Below, one piece after another: positions 9,486 to 17,227 of a stretch of 36,584 nucleotides of DNA (positions within the stretch are counted from its first letter, which is position 1; each line of letters starts with the position of its first letter). This DNA comes from Candidatus Scatosoma pullistercoris. GTDB lineage: Bacteria > Bacillota > Clostridia > Christensenellales > Borkfalkiaceae. The DNA is taken from contig DVMZ01000053.1 of assembly GCA_018714725.1 (NCBI GenBank), forward strand, positions 1-36,584, written 5' to 3'. The notes under the pieces were generated by a model that ran no database searches, was not told where the DNA came from, and was given only the letters and a program-made list of their open reading frames with translations. The position numbers were made by a program, and so were the translations under genes.

Positions 9486-9514
9486 AGTATACCAAATTTC
9501 AAAATAAATTGCAA
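9486..9514 (-). promoter_or_regulatory. Promoter of the cca-rmuC operon (shares its -35 box)
   Basis: Minus strand TTGCAA (plus 9509-9514), 17-nt spacer, TATACT (plus 9486-9491), about 35 nt upstream of the chosen ATG. The -35 hexamer is a palindrome and is also the -35 of the divergent promoter at 9509-9537. Confidence 0.8.
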
Positions 9515-9537
9515 TTCCTCGAAAAGTGTTATATAAT
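9509..9537 (+). promoter_or_regulatory. Promoter of the diacylglycerol kinase-like gene (shares its -35 box)
   Basis: TTGCAA (9509-9514), 17-nt spacer, TATAAT (9532-9537), about 75 nt upstream of the ATG. The -35 is the same six base pairs used by the divergent cca promoter. Confidence 0.82.
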
Positions 9538-9611
9538 ATATCCGTCCTGTTTTCAAAAAAAGCGCGGAATTTTTCATTTTTTTGACAAAACGTACAAAGA
9601 GAGAGGTTAAA

Positions 9612-10592
9612 ATGTATCATATTATCGTCAATCCTTCGTCGGGGGGCAAGAAGGCGCAAAGACAGCTGCATACGTTTGTCCGGATTCTGGAAAGCCGCGG
9701 CGCGGAATATATCGTACATTCCACTTCCCGGCCGGGCGAAGCGCGCGAACTGGCGGCGGCGCTGACGCGGAAAGCGGATTGCGGCCCGGCGAAGTCGCCG
9801 GAGCCGACGGCGGAAGCGGCGGTTTCTCAGGCGGACAAGCCCGTCTGCCCGGTGCAAGGAGAAGGCGCGGCGTCGTCGCTTTGCGGCGCTCCGGAACCGG
9901 AAATCATCGTCGTGGGCGGGGACGGGACTTTGCATGAAGTGCTCAACGGCCTGTCCGACCCTTCGGCCTGCCGGCTGGGACTGATTCCGGCGGGGACGGG
10001 AAACGATTTCGCCGCGGCGGCGGGGATTCCCCTGAACGCGGAAGAGGCAGCCGGACTGATTCTGGACGGCGGGACGAAGGAGACGGATTATCTGAAAATC
10101 GGCGATCTGCGCTGTATGAACGTGGGCGGCATGGGGATGGACGTGGACGTGCTCGTCCGCTGCAAAAAGGGGAAGATCAAGGGAAAGATCAAGTATTTCC
10201 TCAGTCTGTTGCAGAGCCTGTTTGCCTTCAAAGGATACCGGGTGACCATTGAAAGCGAGGGGCGGAAAGAAGAACACCGGGCGCTGATTGCCGTGGCGTG
10301 CAACGGCCGGCAGATCGGCGGGGGGATCCGGATTTGTCCCGCTTCGGTCATCGACGACGGAAAGATCGACGTGATGGCGGTGGATTGCCTGAGCAAACGG
10401 CAGATACTCCGGGTGTTCGGCTATCTGATGAAGGGAAAAGTCCTCGAATACCCCGCGGCGGAGCATTTCCGCTGTGAACGGGTGAAAATTACGCCGTCTC
10501 AACCCTGTACCGTGCAAATGGACGGAGAATTGTATGACGGAGTGGATTTCGATGTGAGCATCGGCAGGGGGCTTAAAATGTATCGCCCGTAA
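9612..10592 (+). CDS. Diacylglycerol kinase family lipid kinase (DagK/YegS-like)
   Basis: Lipid kinase of the DAGK catalytic family, which phosphorylates diacylglycerol or a related lipid at the membrane and recycles lipid headgroup by-products. The 326-residue product begins IIVNPSSGGKKAQ and has the nucleotide-binding VVGGDGTLHEVLNGL, IPAGTGNDFAAAAGIP and the C-terminal sandwich domain (VACNGRQIGGGIRICP, DGKIDVMAVDCLS, QMDGELYDG). I place the start at ATG 9612 after GAGAGGT; an upstream in-frame ATG lacks a ribosome-binding site. Unusual: about 45 Pro/Ala/Glu-rich residues (KADCGPAKSPEPT to GAPEPE) lie between the first helix and the GGDGT strand, where family members have a few residues. 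Own promoter at 9509-9537. Confidence 0.92.
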   Translation: MYHIIVNPSSGGKKAQRQLHTFVRILESRGAEYIVHSTSRPGEARELAAALTRKADCGPAKSPEPTAEAAVSQADKPVCPVQGEGAASSLCGAPEPEIIVVGGDGTLHEVLNGLSDPSACRLGLIPAGTGNDFAAAAGIPLNAEEAAGLILDGGTKETDYLKIGDLRCMNVGGMGMDVDVLVRCKKGKIKGKIKYFLSLLQSLFAFKGYRVTIESEGRKEEHRALIAVACNGRQIGGGIRICPASVIDDGKIDVMAVDCLSKRQILRVFGYLMKGKVLEYPAAEHFRCERVKITPSQPCTVQMDGELYDGVDFDVSIGRGLKMYRP

Positions 10593-10668
10593 TTTGCATA
10601 CGGTGATACGGCGAGCGGAGGCAGGCAGGTGTGGTGTTTGCAGACGGAGCGGGATGCGGAGATACGGC

Positions 10669-10706
10669 GGCGTTTTTGCGCGGCGGTTCCGCCGCGCAAA
10701 AACGCC
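10669..10706. repeat. Perfect 18-bp inverted repeat with 2-nt loop
   Basis: GGCGTTTTTGCGCGGCGG (10669-10686), TT, then its exact complement (10689-10706). It lies 77 nt beyond the kinase gene and about 50 nt before the phosphatase start. There is no T run outside the stem, so it is not a classic terminator; it could be a repetitive palindromic element or an RNA 3'-end stabiliser. Confidence 0.8.
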
Positions 10707-10756
10707 TGATCGTAGCTTTGCCGCTTTGCGGAAATACGGAAAAGGAAGGAATGGGA

Positions 10757-11845
10757 ATGCTGGGCACACAATATAAAAAAATTCTCGACCGGATGCCCGC
10801 GGGGGTGTTTGTTTTTGACGAGCGGCTGCGCGTCCGTTTTGCCAATGCCGCGTTCCGGCGTTCGTTTTCAGACCGCGCCAAGGGAAAGGGCACCCTGAAA
10901 GAAGCGCTCGGGTGCGGAGAGGACTGCGCGGACTGCGGGGATTCGCCTTCCTGCGGGGGGTGTGCGCTCCGCAATGTAATGAAGGCGGCGGTAAGAGACC
11001 GGGCGGAAAAGACGGAAACGGTTTCCGCCGGCGCATATCATGCCGGGCGGCGGGAAAAGGTGGCCGTGCGCATCCGCATCCTTCCCGTGGACGAGAAGGG
11101 AAAGCTGTATCTCGGACTTACCGACGGAATCTATCAGACGGAAATCGAACGGGAGATGATTTCCGCCCGCCAGATTCAGCGCCGGCTTCTTCCCGCCGGC
11201 AAGAGCATGGGCGGCGTCACTTATTCGTATCTGTATGTGCCCAGTCTCGAAATCGGCGGCGATCTTCCGGATGTGTACGAACTGGACGGCAGGACGTACG
11301 GCATTCTTGCCGACGTGTCCGGAAAGGGGATTTCCGCGGGAATGCTGTCGGCCTTCGTGCGGGCGGGATTCGACCGCAGGGAGCCCTCGCTGGCGCTGGC
11401 GCTCGGGAAATTGAGCGAAAAATTCCGCGAACTCAATCCGGACGAGCGTTCGTATATCACGGTGGCCGGGGTGGCGATCGATGAAACCCGCCGGACAATC
11501 CGCTATGTTTCCGCGGGGCATAACGCCCCCATTCTCCTGAAAACCGGATTCGGCATCAACGAGATCGAATCTCCCGCGCCGCCCATTTCCAACTGGATGC
11601 CCGATTTCTGTTATGAGGAACGGGAAATCGGGTTTGAAAAGGGGGATATCCTCGTGCTCCTGACGGACGGAATCACCGAATGTTCCAACTCGGCCGGCGA
11701 CCGTTTCGGCATCGAACGCACGGAAAGCGTATTGCTGCAATCCCGCGGCGCCGAGGATTTTATCGGGAAACTCAAAAACGCGCTCGGCGTATTTTCCGGA
11801 GGCCGGTTCACCGACGACATTACGGCGATGGCGTTCGACCTTTGA
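10757..11845 (+). CDS. PAS domain / SpoIIE-type PP2C serine phosphatase
   Basis: A 362-residue putative signalling phosphatase. The N-terminus (about residues 5-110) is PAS-like (YKKILDRMPAGVFVFDERLRVRFANAAF) and contains a cysteine-rich stretch (CGEDCADCGDSPSCGGCALR). The C-terminal PP2C domain of the SpoIIE/RsbU type has REMISARQIQRRLLP, EIGGDLPDVYEL, the metal-binding ADVSGKGISAGM, YVSAGHNAPILL, LLTDGITECSN and FTDDITAMAF. Such enzymes dephosphorylate anti-sigma-factor antagonists in partner-switching pathways. I choose ATG 10757 because AGGAAGGA lies 6-7 nt upstream. An ATG two codons earlier is too close to that site, and a longer open frame upstream runs through the palindrome at 10669-10706. 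The partner and signal are unknown. Confidence 0.88.
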   Translation: MLGTQYKKILDRMPAGVFVFDERLRVRFANAAFRRSFSDRAKGKGTLKEALGCGEDCADCGDSPSCGGCALRNVMKAAVRDRAEKTETVSAGAYHAGRREKVAVRIRILPVDEKGKLYLGLTDGIYQTEIEREMISARQIQRRLLPAGKSMGGVTYSYLYVPSLEIGGDLPDVYELDGRTYGILADVSGKGISAGMLSAFVRAGFDRREPSLALALGKLSEKFRELNPDERSYITVAGVAIDETRRTIRYVSAGHNAPILLKTGFGINEIESPAPPISNWMPDFCYEEREIGFEKGDILVLLTDGITECSNSAGDRFGIERTESVLLQSRGAEDFIGKLKNALGVFSGGRFTDDITAMAFDL

Positions 11846-11849
11846 CGAA

Positions 11850-11872
11850 AAAATGTAAAATTTTAACATTTT
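11850..11872 (+). terminator. Possible weak terminator after the phosphatase gene
   Basis: AAAATGT (11850-11856) pairs with ACATTTT (11866-11872), beginning 4 nt after the TGA stop. The stem is almost entirely AT, so termination strength is doubtful. Confidence 0.35.
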
Positions 11873-12011
11873 GTTCGCACGGCTTTTCCCTTTACGGCGG
11901 GCATTGCCGGGCGGAACGCTACGGAATATCCCTTTCGGATTGACAGAATTGCAAAAATATTTGTGAAAAAATTACAAAGAAATGTAAGAAAGGTTTTCCT
12001 CTGTCAGCCGT

Positions 12012-12040
12012 TTGCAATTCCGGTTTGTTTTTGGTATAAT
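12012..12040 (+). promoter_or_regulatory. Sigma-A promoter of the purine operon
   Basis: TTGCAA (12012-12017), 17-nt spacer, TATAAT (12035-12040). Predicted start near 12047 gives a leader of about 330 nt before purE. The 530-nt gap 11846-12374 thus holds this promoter and a structured leader and no other gene I can support. Confidence 0.87.
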
Positions 12041-12046
12041 AGAGGA

Positions 12047-12374
12047 GCGGTCGTAAGGAGAGGAAAAGGGGAAAGGGTGAGAGAGAGAACGGGCACGAAA
12101 GAGGTTCTGGTATGAAAAAAATGCGCAAAAAAGGGAATTTCGGCGGCAGCCGGCACTTCGCTTTTTCCGGATGCAGACGCATTTGCGGATATGGCATCCG
12201 CGGCCGTTTGCGGGCGGATCATACCTTTTTCGGCGCTTTTGCAGCCCTTTGAGACGATGAGTGCAGCCATATCGGCTGTGCTTTTTCATTTTCCGGGGAT
12301 CGGAGATTCTTTCGGCGGGTATTCTGAAAACTTTGAAAATCGTGGGACCGAGACAAACAGGAGGTTGTGAAAAT
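12047..12374 (+). promoter_or_regulatory. Purine operon leader with intrinsic terminator and alternative pairings
   Basis: The leader contains CGGATGC (12168-12174) able to pair with GCATCCG (12194-12200). It also contains ATCCGC (12196-12201) able to pair with GCGGAT (12214-12219). These two stems exclude each other. An intrinsic terminator follows at 12261-12286. GCAGCC, the core of the terminator's left arm, is duplicated at 12241-12246 and could compete for the right arm. A 46-codon open frame (12112-12252) with AAAGAGG upstream ends just before the terminator. It does not match the purine, PRPP, ZTP or T-box consensus as far as I can tell. It fits a leader that controls transcription by attenuation, but the signal is unknown. 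Confidence 0.5.
12261..12286 (+). terminator. Leader terminator upstream of purE
   Basis: GTGCAGCC (12261-12268) pairs with GGCTGTGC (12274-12281), including two G-U pairs, and TTTTT follows (12282-12286). It lies about 90 nt upstream of purE and downstream of the operon promoter, so it probably acts as an attenuator. Confidence 0.65.
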
Positions 12375-12863
12375 ATGGCAAAAGCAGCGATTCTGATGGG
12401 AAGCAAATCGGATTTCGACGTGGTGAAACCGGCCGTCGGGATTCTGAAACAATTCGGCGTGGAGACGGAGGTACGGGTGATTTCCGCGCACCGCACGCCC
12501 GAAGAGGCGCACGAGTTTGCCGCGAACGCGCGGAAAAACGGAATCGAAGTGATCATCTGCGCGGCGGGAAAGGCGGCGCATCTCGGCGGAGTAATCGCGG
12601 CGTCCACCACTTTGCCCGTCATCGGGCTACCCGTCAAGACGGATATGATGGGAGGGCTGGACAGCCTGCTTTCCATCGTCCAGATGCCGTCGGGGATTCC
12701 CGTGGCGACGGTGGGCGTGAACGGCGGGGAAAACGCCGGGCTGCTCGCTTTGCAGATTCTCGGCGTCAGATATCCCGAAATTGCGGAAAAGCTGAGCGCT
12801 TATAAGCTCGCCATGCGGGAAAAGATCAACGCTGACGACAAGGCGTTGCAGGAAATGCTGTAA
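12375..12863 (+). CDS. purE: N5-carboxyaminoimidazole ribonucleotide mutase (PurE, class I)
   Basis: PurE converts N5-CAIR to CAIR in de novo purine synthesis. The 162-residue product starts [16 protein letters not shown] at ATG 12375, which has AGGAGG upstream; a longer open frame from 12261 is unlikely because it begins inside the leader terminator. It shows the phosphate loop GSKSD, the catalytic histidine in [20 protein letters not shown], and the class I block [17 protein letters not shown]. Class I enzymes normally act on the product of PurK, yet no purK is in this operon; it may be encoded elsewhere. First enzyme gene of purE-C-F-M-N-(x)-D-L. Confidence 0.96.
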   Translation: MAKAAILMGSKSDFDVVKPAVGILKQFGVETEVRVISAHRTPEEAHEFAANARKNGIEVIICAAGKAAHLGGVIAASTTLPVIGLPVKTDMMGGLDSLLSIVQMPSGIPVATVGVNGGENAGLLALQILGVRYPEIAEKLSAYKLAMREKINADDKALQEML

Positions 12864-12996
12864 ACGCTGTAAAGATTGCGGAGAGAAAGCGCCGGGAGTT
12901 CCGGAGCATCGGCAGGGCCGCGGAAGCGGAAAGGCCGGAAAAAACTCCGGAGACAAACCGGTAAAAATTTTTCAGGAGAAAAAGGAGATTCAGATT

Positions 12997-13707
12997 ATGG
13001 AAAAGAAAGAACAGCTCTACGAAGGCAAAGCCAAGAAAGTTTACGCAACCGACAACCCCGATCTCGTCATCGTGGACTATAAGGACGACGCGACCGCGTT
13101 CAACGGCCTGAAAAAAGGCACGATTGCCGGCAAGGGCGCCATCAACAACCGCATGAGCAACATGATGTTCCGCCTGATGGAATCCAAGGGGATTCCCACC
13201 CATTATGTGGAGGAGCTCTCCGACCGGGAAACGTTGGTCAAGAAAGTGCAGATCGTTCCCCTCGAAGTCATCATCCGCAACACCGCGGCGGGCAGCATGT
13301 CCAAGCGGCTGGGGATTCCCGAGGGCACCAAATTGCTGACGCCCGTCATCGAATTCAGCTACAAGAACGATGAGCTGGGGGATCCGCTCATCAATTCCTA
13401 TCACGCGTTGGCGATGGGGCTCGCGACGAAAGAGGAGATCGACACGATCAAGAACATGGCGTTCGCGATTAATGACATCATGATCGAATTTTTCAGGAAG
13501 CTGAACATCAATCTCATTGATTTCAAGCTGGAATTCGGCCGCTATAAGGGCACAATTGTGCTCGCCGACGAGATTTCCCCCGATACCTGCCGTTTCTGGG
13601 ATATGACGACGGGCGAAAAACTGGACAAAGACAGATTCCGCCGGGATATGGGCGGGGTCGAGGACGCATATAAAGAAGTGTTCAAGCGCCTCAACGAGAC
13701 GAAATAA
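12997..13707 (+). CDS. purC: Phosphoribosylaminoimidazole-succinocarboxamide synthase (SAICAR synthetase)
   Basis: PurC joins aspartate to CAIR using ATP, giving SAICAR. The 236-residue product has the typical short bacterial form: [62 protein letters not shown] and [14 protein letters not shown]. The start at 12997 has AAGGAG upstream. purE ends 133 nt upstream; the gap holds no gene. A strong GC hairpin follows at 13714-13754 before purF. Confidence 0.97.
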   Translation: MEKKEQLYEGKAKKVYATDNPDLVIVDYKDDATAFNGLKKGTIAGKGAINNRMSNMMFRLMESKGIPTHYVEELSDRETLVKKVQIVPLEVIIRNTAAGSMSKRLGIPEGTKLLTPVIEFSYKNDELGDPLINSYHALAMGLATKEEIDTIKNMAFAINDIMIEFFRKLNINLIDFKLEFGRYKGTIVLADEISPDTCRFWDMTTGEKLDKDRFRRDMGGVEDAYKEVFKRLNETK

Positions 13708-13713
13708 TCCGGC

Positions 13714-13754
13714 CCCGCCCTGCGCCCCGGTTTTGCGGCGGGGCGCAGGGCGGG
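13714..13754 (+). other. Strong 16-bp GC hairpin between purC and purF
   Basis: CCCGCCCTGCGCCCCG (13714-13729) pairs perfectly with CGGGGCGCAGGGCGGG (13739-13754) around a 9-nt loop, starting 7 nt after the purC stop. There is no T run, so it is more likely an mRNA stability or processing element, or a partial terminator that adjusts expression of purE-C relative to purF onward. Confidence 0.65.
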
Positions 13755-13826
13755 CGCGCGCCGAAAAGAAGGCGGACCGGCCGGTCGCGGAAAACCGCAA
13801 AGAATTTGCAAGGAAGAGGATAAGGC

Positions 13827-15257
13827 ATGTATCTGAGAGATTCAAAACCCGTATTTGACAGTATGCACGAGGAGTGCGGGGTCTTCGGGATTTATTCCGA
13901 GGACACGCACGACGTGGCGAGCACCGTTTATTACGGGTTATACGCGCTGCAGCACCGCGGTCAGGAAAGCTGCGGAATCGCCGTCGCTTACGCGAACAAA
14001 ATCGAATACTACAAGGGCATGGGGCTGATTCCGGATGTCTTTTCGGAGCATACTCTGCACGAACTTCCCGAAGGCGACATCGCCATCGGGCACGTCCGCT
14101 ATTCGACGACGGGCGCAAGTCTGCTGCTCAACGCTCAGCCCATTGTCTTTACGGGGAAATGCGGCAAGATGGCGCTTGCGCATAACGGCAATCTGACGAA
14201 TACGGACGAACTCAGGTCCAAGCTCATCGCGGACAACGCCGTGTTCCAGACGACGATCGATTCGGAAGTGATGGCGATGCTCATCAACAAATTTTCCGAC
14301 GGCGACATCGTGCAGGGAGTGCTGAAAGCCTGCGAATACTTCAAGGGTTCGTATGCGCTGGTTGTCATGACGGCGGATAAGCTGATCGCGGTGCGCGATC
14401 CTTACGGCATCCGTCCCCTGTGCGTCGGCCGGAATATGGACGACGTCGTCGTGGCGTCCGAAAGCTGTGCGATCGATTCGGTGGGCGCTACCTTCCTGCG
14501 CGATGTGGAACCGGGCGAAGTGCTGGTGATCGACAGCGCCGGTATGCACTCGTACCGGGTGAACGGCGCGGAAAAATGCCGTTCCGCTTCCTGTATCTTT
14601 GAATATGTGTATTTTTCCCGTCCGGACAGCGTTTTAGACGGGTGCAGCGTCTACCGCACCCGCATGCTGGCGGGACAGATCCTCGCAAAGAACTATCCCG
14701 TGGACGCGGACATCGTTTCGGGTATGCCCGATTCCGCGCTGGTGGCCGCGCGCGGCTATTCGCAGGTGTCCGGCATTCCGTATGTGGAGGCGATCGAGCG
14801 CAACCGCTATGTGGGCCGGACGTTCATTCAGCCCAACCAGAAAATGCGGGAAAACAGCGTCAACGTCAAGATGAATCCGCTCCGCGCGAACATCCAGGGC
14901 AAGCGCCTGGTGCTCATCGACGATTCCATCGTCCGGGGTACCACTTCCAAGCGGATTGTGCGGATGTTGAAAAATGCGGGTGCAAAAGAGGTGCATCTGA
15001 GAATCTGTTCGCCCATCATCAAACACCCCTGTCATCTGGGCATCGATATGCAGTCGTACAGCCAGCTGATCGGCGCCAACAAGACGGAAGAGGAGATCTG
15101 CGCCTATCTCGGCGCCGATTCCCTCAAATACCTCACGATCGAACAGCTGGTTGAAAGTTGTCACGGCGCAAAGACGGGGTTCTGTCTCGGCTGTTTCAAC
15201 GGCGAATATCCCTATTGCCTGGACGGCTATAAACCCAGTAAATTCAAATTTGAATAA
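13827..15257 (+). CDS. purF: Amidophosphoribosyltransferase
   Basis: PurF makes phosphoribosylamine from PRPP and glutamine, the first committed step of purine synthesis. The 476-residue product has a short propeptide ending before Cys17 (MHEECGVFG), the N-terminal glutamine amidotransferase nucleophile after processing. The glutaminase domain has LQHRGQESCG and GHVRYSTTG. The phosphoribosyltransferase domain has the PRPP loop VLIDDSIVRGTTS. Cysteines in SASCIFEY, KHPC and GFCLGC match the positions of the 4Fe-4S cluster in the Bacillus-type enzyme. The start has AAGGAAGAGG upstream. It is probably inhibited by purine nucleotides like other members of the family. Confidence 0.97.
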   Translation: MYLRDSKPVFDSMHEECGVFGIYSEDTHDVASTVYYGLYALQHRGQESCGIAVAYANKIEYYKGMGLIPDVFSEHTLHELPEGDIAIGHVRYSTTGASLLLNAQPIVFTGKCGKMALAHNGNLTNTDELRSKLIADNAVFQTTIDSEVMAMLINKFSDGDIVQGVLKACEYFKGSYALVVMTADKLIAVRDPYGIRPLCVGRNMDDVVVASESCAIDSVGATFLRDVEPGEVLVIDSAGMHSYRVNGAEKCRSASCIFEYVYFSRPDSVLDGCSVYRTRMLAGQILAKNYPVDADIVSGMPDSALVAARGYSQVSGIPYVEAIERNRYVGRTFIQPNQKMRENSVNVKMNPLRANIQGKRLVLIDDSIVRGTTSKRIVRMLKNAGAKEVHLRICSPIIKHPCHLGIDMQSYSQLIGANKTEEEICAYLGADSLKYLTIEQLVESCHGAKTGFCLGCFNGEYPYCLDGYKPSKFKFE

Positions 15258-15356
15258 AAGCGCGCAATCCGCGGCCGGGTTCCGGCAATGCCATTCCCTT
15301 CGGCAGAGAGCGGCGGAAAATTCGGATTGCGTCCGGAAAATAAAGGAGCAGAAACA

Positions 15357-16382
15357 ATGGCGATTTCTTATAAGGACAGCGGCGTGGACGTGACGAGAGG
15401 CTATAAGGCCGTGGAACTCATGAAAAAGCACGTCAGGAGCACTTACGACGGGAACGTGCTGGGCGATATCGGTTCGTTCGGCGGGTTTTATTCGATCGCG
15501 GGCGAGAAGGCGGAAGAGCCCGTATTGGTGGCCGGCACGGACGGCGTGGGGACCAAACTCAAATATGCTTTTCTTCTGAACAAACATGACACGATCGGAA
15601 TCGACGCGGTGGCGATGTGCGTCAACGACATCGTCTGCCAGGGCGCAAAGCCCCTGTTCTTCCTCGATTATTATGCCTGCGGCAAACTTTCGCCCGAATC
15701 GGAAGCGGAAGTCGTCAAGGGGATCGCGGAGGGCTGCCGTCAGGCCGGCTGTGCGCTGATCGGCGGGGAAACCGCGGAAATGCCCGGTTTCTATCCGGAA
15801 GGGGAATACGACCTCGCCGGGTTCGCCGTCGGCATCGTCGACAAGAAGAAGGTCATCAACGGCAAGGACATCCTTCCCGGCGACGTCCTCATCGGCATCC
15901 GTTCCAGCGGCGTTCATTCCAATGGCTACTCGCTGGTGCGCAGACTGTTCGGCGATTCCGACCGCGCGGCGCTGGAAACGTATGACGAGAACCTGGGCGC
16001 AACGCCTGCGGAAGTGCTGCTTACCCCTACGAAAATTTATGTCAGAAGCATTCTTTCGCTGATCGCCGAAGTCCCCGTCAAGGGAATCGCGCACATCACG
16101 GGCGGCGGATTCATCGAAAACATTCCCAGAATTTTCCCCGAAGGAGTGGGTTGCGAGATCGACCGGAACAGCTACGAGCTTCCGGCGGTGTTCCGCGTCA
16201 TGCGCGACAAATCCGGCCTTTCCGACGAACAGATGTACAATACTTTCAATATGGGCATCGGCATGGTGGTCTGCGTAGCGCCGGAGTATGCGGACGCGGC
16301 CGTCGCTTCTCTGGAAAAGAGCGGTGAAAAGACGGTGCGCCTGGGCAGAACGGTTGCCGGGAAGGGGGTCAGCCTTCGCTGA
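15357..16382 (+). CDS. purM: Phosphoribosylformylglycinamidine cyclo-ligase (AIR synthetase)
   Basis: PurM closes the imidazole ring, converting FGAM to AIR with ATP. The 341-residue product has SYKDSGVDVTRGYKAVELMK, the flexible loop with DVLGDIG-like GNVLGDIGSFGG, VAGTDGVGTKLK, the ATP-binding VNDIVCQGAKPLFFLDY, GGETAEMPGFY and HITGGGFIENIPR. I use ATG 15357 after AAAGGAG; an earlier in-frame ATG at 15288 adds a non-conserved tail. It lies 99 nt after purF and 75 nt before purN. Confidence 0.97.
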   Translation: MAISYKDSGVDVTRGYKAVELMKKHVRSTYDGNVLGDIGSFGGFYSIAGEKAEEPVLVAGTDGVGTKLKYAFLLNKHDTIGIDAVAMCVNDIVCQGAKPLFFLDYYACGKLSPESEAEVVKGIAEGCRQAGCALIGGETAEMPGFYPEGEYDLAGFAVGIVDKKKVINGKDILPGDVLIGIRSSGVHSNGYSLVRRLFGDSDRAALETYDENLGATPAEVLLTPTKIYVRSILSLIAEVPVKGIAHITGGGFIENIPRIFPEGVGCEIDRNSYELPAVFRVMRDKSGLSDEQMYNTFNMGIGMVVCVAPEYADAAVASLEKSGEKTVRLGRTVAGKGVSLR

Positions 16383-16457
16383 CCGGCCGCTTGGGCAGAT
16401 TGCAGATAGATTGTGGACAGATTGCGGCGCTCTTTGAAGAGGAACGGGGTGTAAACC

Positions 16458-17075
16458 ATGAAAAACATAGCGGTGTTCGCTTCGGGCGGCGGGACGGATT
16501 TTCAGTCGGTCATCGACGCCAACGAACGGGAAAAATTTTGCGTCATCAAATACCTGATTGCCTCGAAAGAGGGAATCGGCGCGATCGAACGCGCGAAAAA
16601 AGCCGGGATTCCCGCGGCCGTGTTTGCCAAAAAGGACTACTCTTCCCTCGAAGAACTGTACGATTCGCTTTCGGCGCTTCTCGAAGGGGCAGAGGTGGAT
16701 TACATCGTGCTTGCGGGATGGCTGAAAATTATTCCTCCTTCCTTCATCGCCCGTTTCCGCGACCGGATCATCAATATTCATCCTTCTTTGATTCCCGCTT
16801 TTTGCGGCGCCGGATATTACGGGCTGAAAGTGCATGAGGCGGCGCTCTCCTACGGCGTGAAAGTTTCGGGCGCCACCGTGCATTTCGTCGAGGCGGAAGT
16901 GGACGGCGGGGCGATCGTCATGCAGCGCGCCGTGCCCGTCCTCGACGGGGATACCCCCGAACTTCTGCAAAAGCGGGTGCTGGAAACCGAACACGAGATG
17001 CTGCCCCTCTGCGTACAACTCCTCTGCGAGGGAAAAATCGAAAAAGAGGGCAGGCAGGTACGCATTCGCGCCTGA
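16458..17075 (+). CDS. purN: Phosphoribosylglycinamide formyltransferase
   Basis: PurN formylates GAR with 10-formyl-tetrahydrofolate. The 205-residue product starts MKNIAVFASGGGTDFQSVID and carries the catalytic INIHPSLIPAFCG (Asn and His) and GATVHFVEAEVDGGAIVMQ (Asp) motifs. The first loop reads GGGTDF where many homologues have GSGSNF; this should still bind the ribose phosphate. Length is normal. It is the last enzyme gene before two membrane-protein genes that take the place usually held by purH. Confidence 0.96.
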   Translation: MKNIAVFASGGGTDFQSVIDANEREKFCVIKYLIASKEGIGAIERAKKAGIPAAVFAKKDYSSLEELYDSLSALLEGAEVDYIVLAGWLKIIPPSFIARFRDRIINIHPSLIPAFCGAGYYGLKVHEAALSYGVKVSGATVHFVEAEVDGGAIVMQRAVPVLDGDTPELLQKRVLETEHEMLPLCVQLLCEGKIEKEGRQVRIRA

Positions 17076-17227
17076 AATGTACGGCTGAATTGGACTGGTT
17101 TTCAGGGCGTGCGGGCAGGCCGTGCCGGTCAGTATGACGGGCGAAGACTGCCGTGCGATTCCGGAAGCAGGGCGACGAAAGGTAAAAGCGCAGAGAGAGA
17201 ATAGGAAAAAGGAAGTTAAGAGGGAGA

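Noticed and set aside
6727-9507. 926-codon plus-strand open frame across rmuC and cca
   Set aside because: It is antisense to two genes with well-conserved motifs and has no coherent domain of its own.
12112-12252. 46-codon frame in the purE leader as a real gene
   Set aside because: It has a fair ribosome-binding site, but the peptide is unlike any known protein and overlaps predicted RNA structure. I keep it only as a possible leader peptide within the leader entry.
12290-12374. ZTP or purine riboswitch just upstream of purE
   Set aside because: The conserved core bases of either class, such as the ZTP CCGCCTGGGCA-type segment, are not present.
14634-17018. 794-codon minus-strand open frame across purF, purM and purN
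   Set aside because: It is antisense to three clear purine genes; its composition and lack of domains mark it as a shadow.
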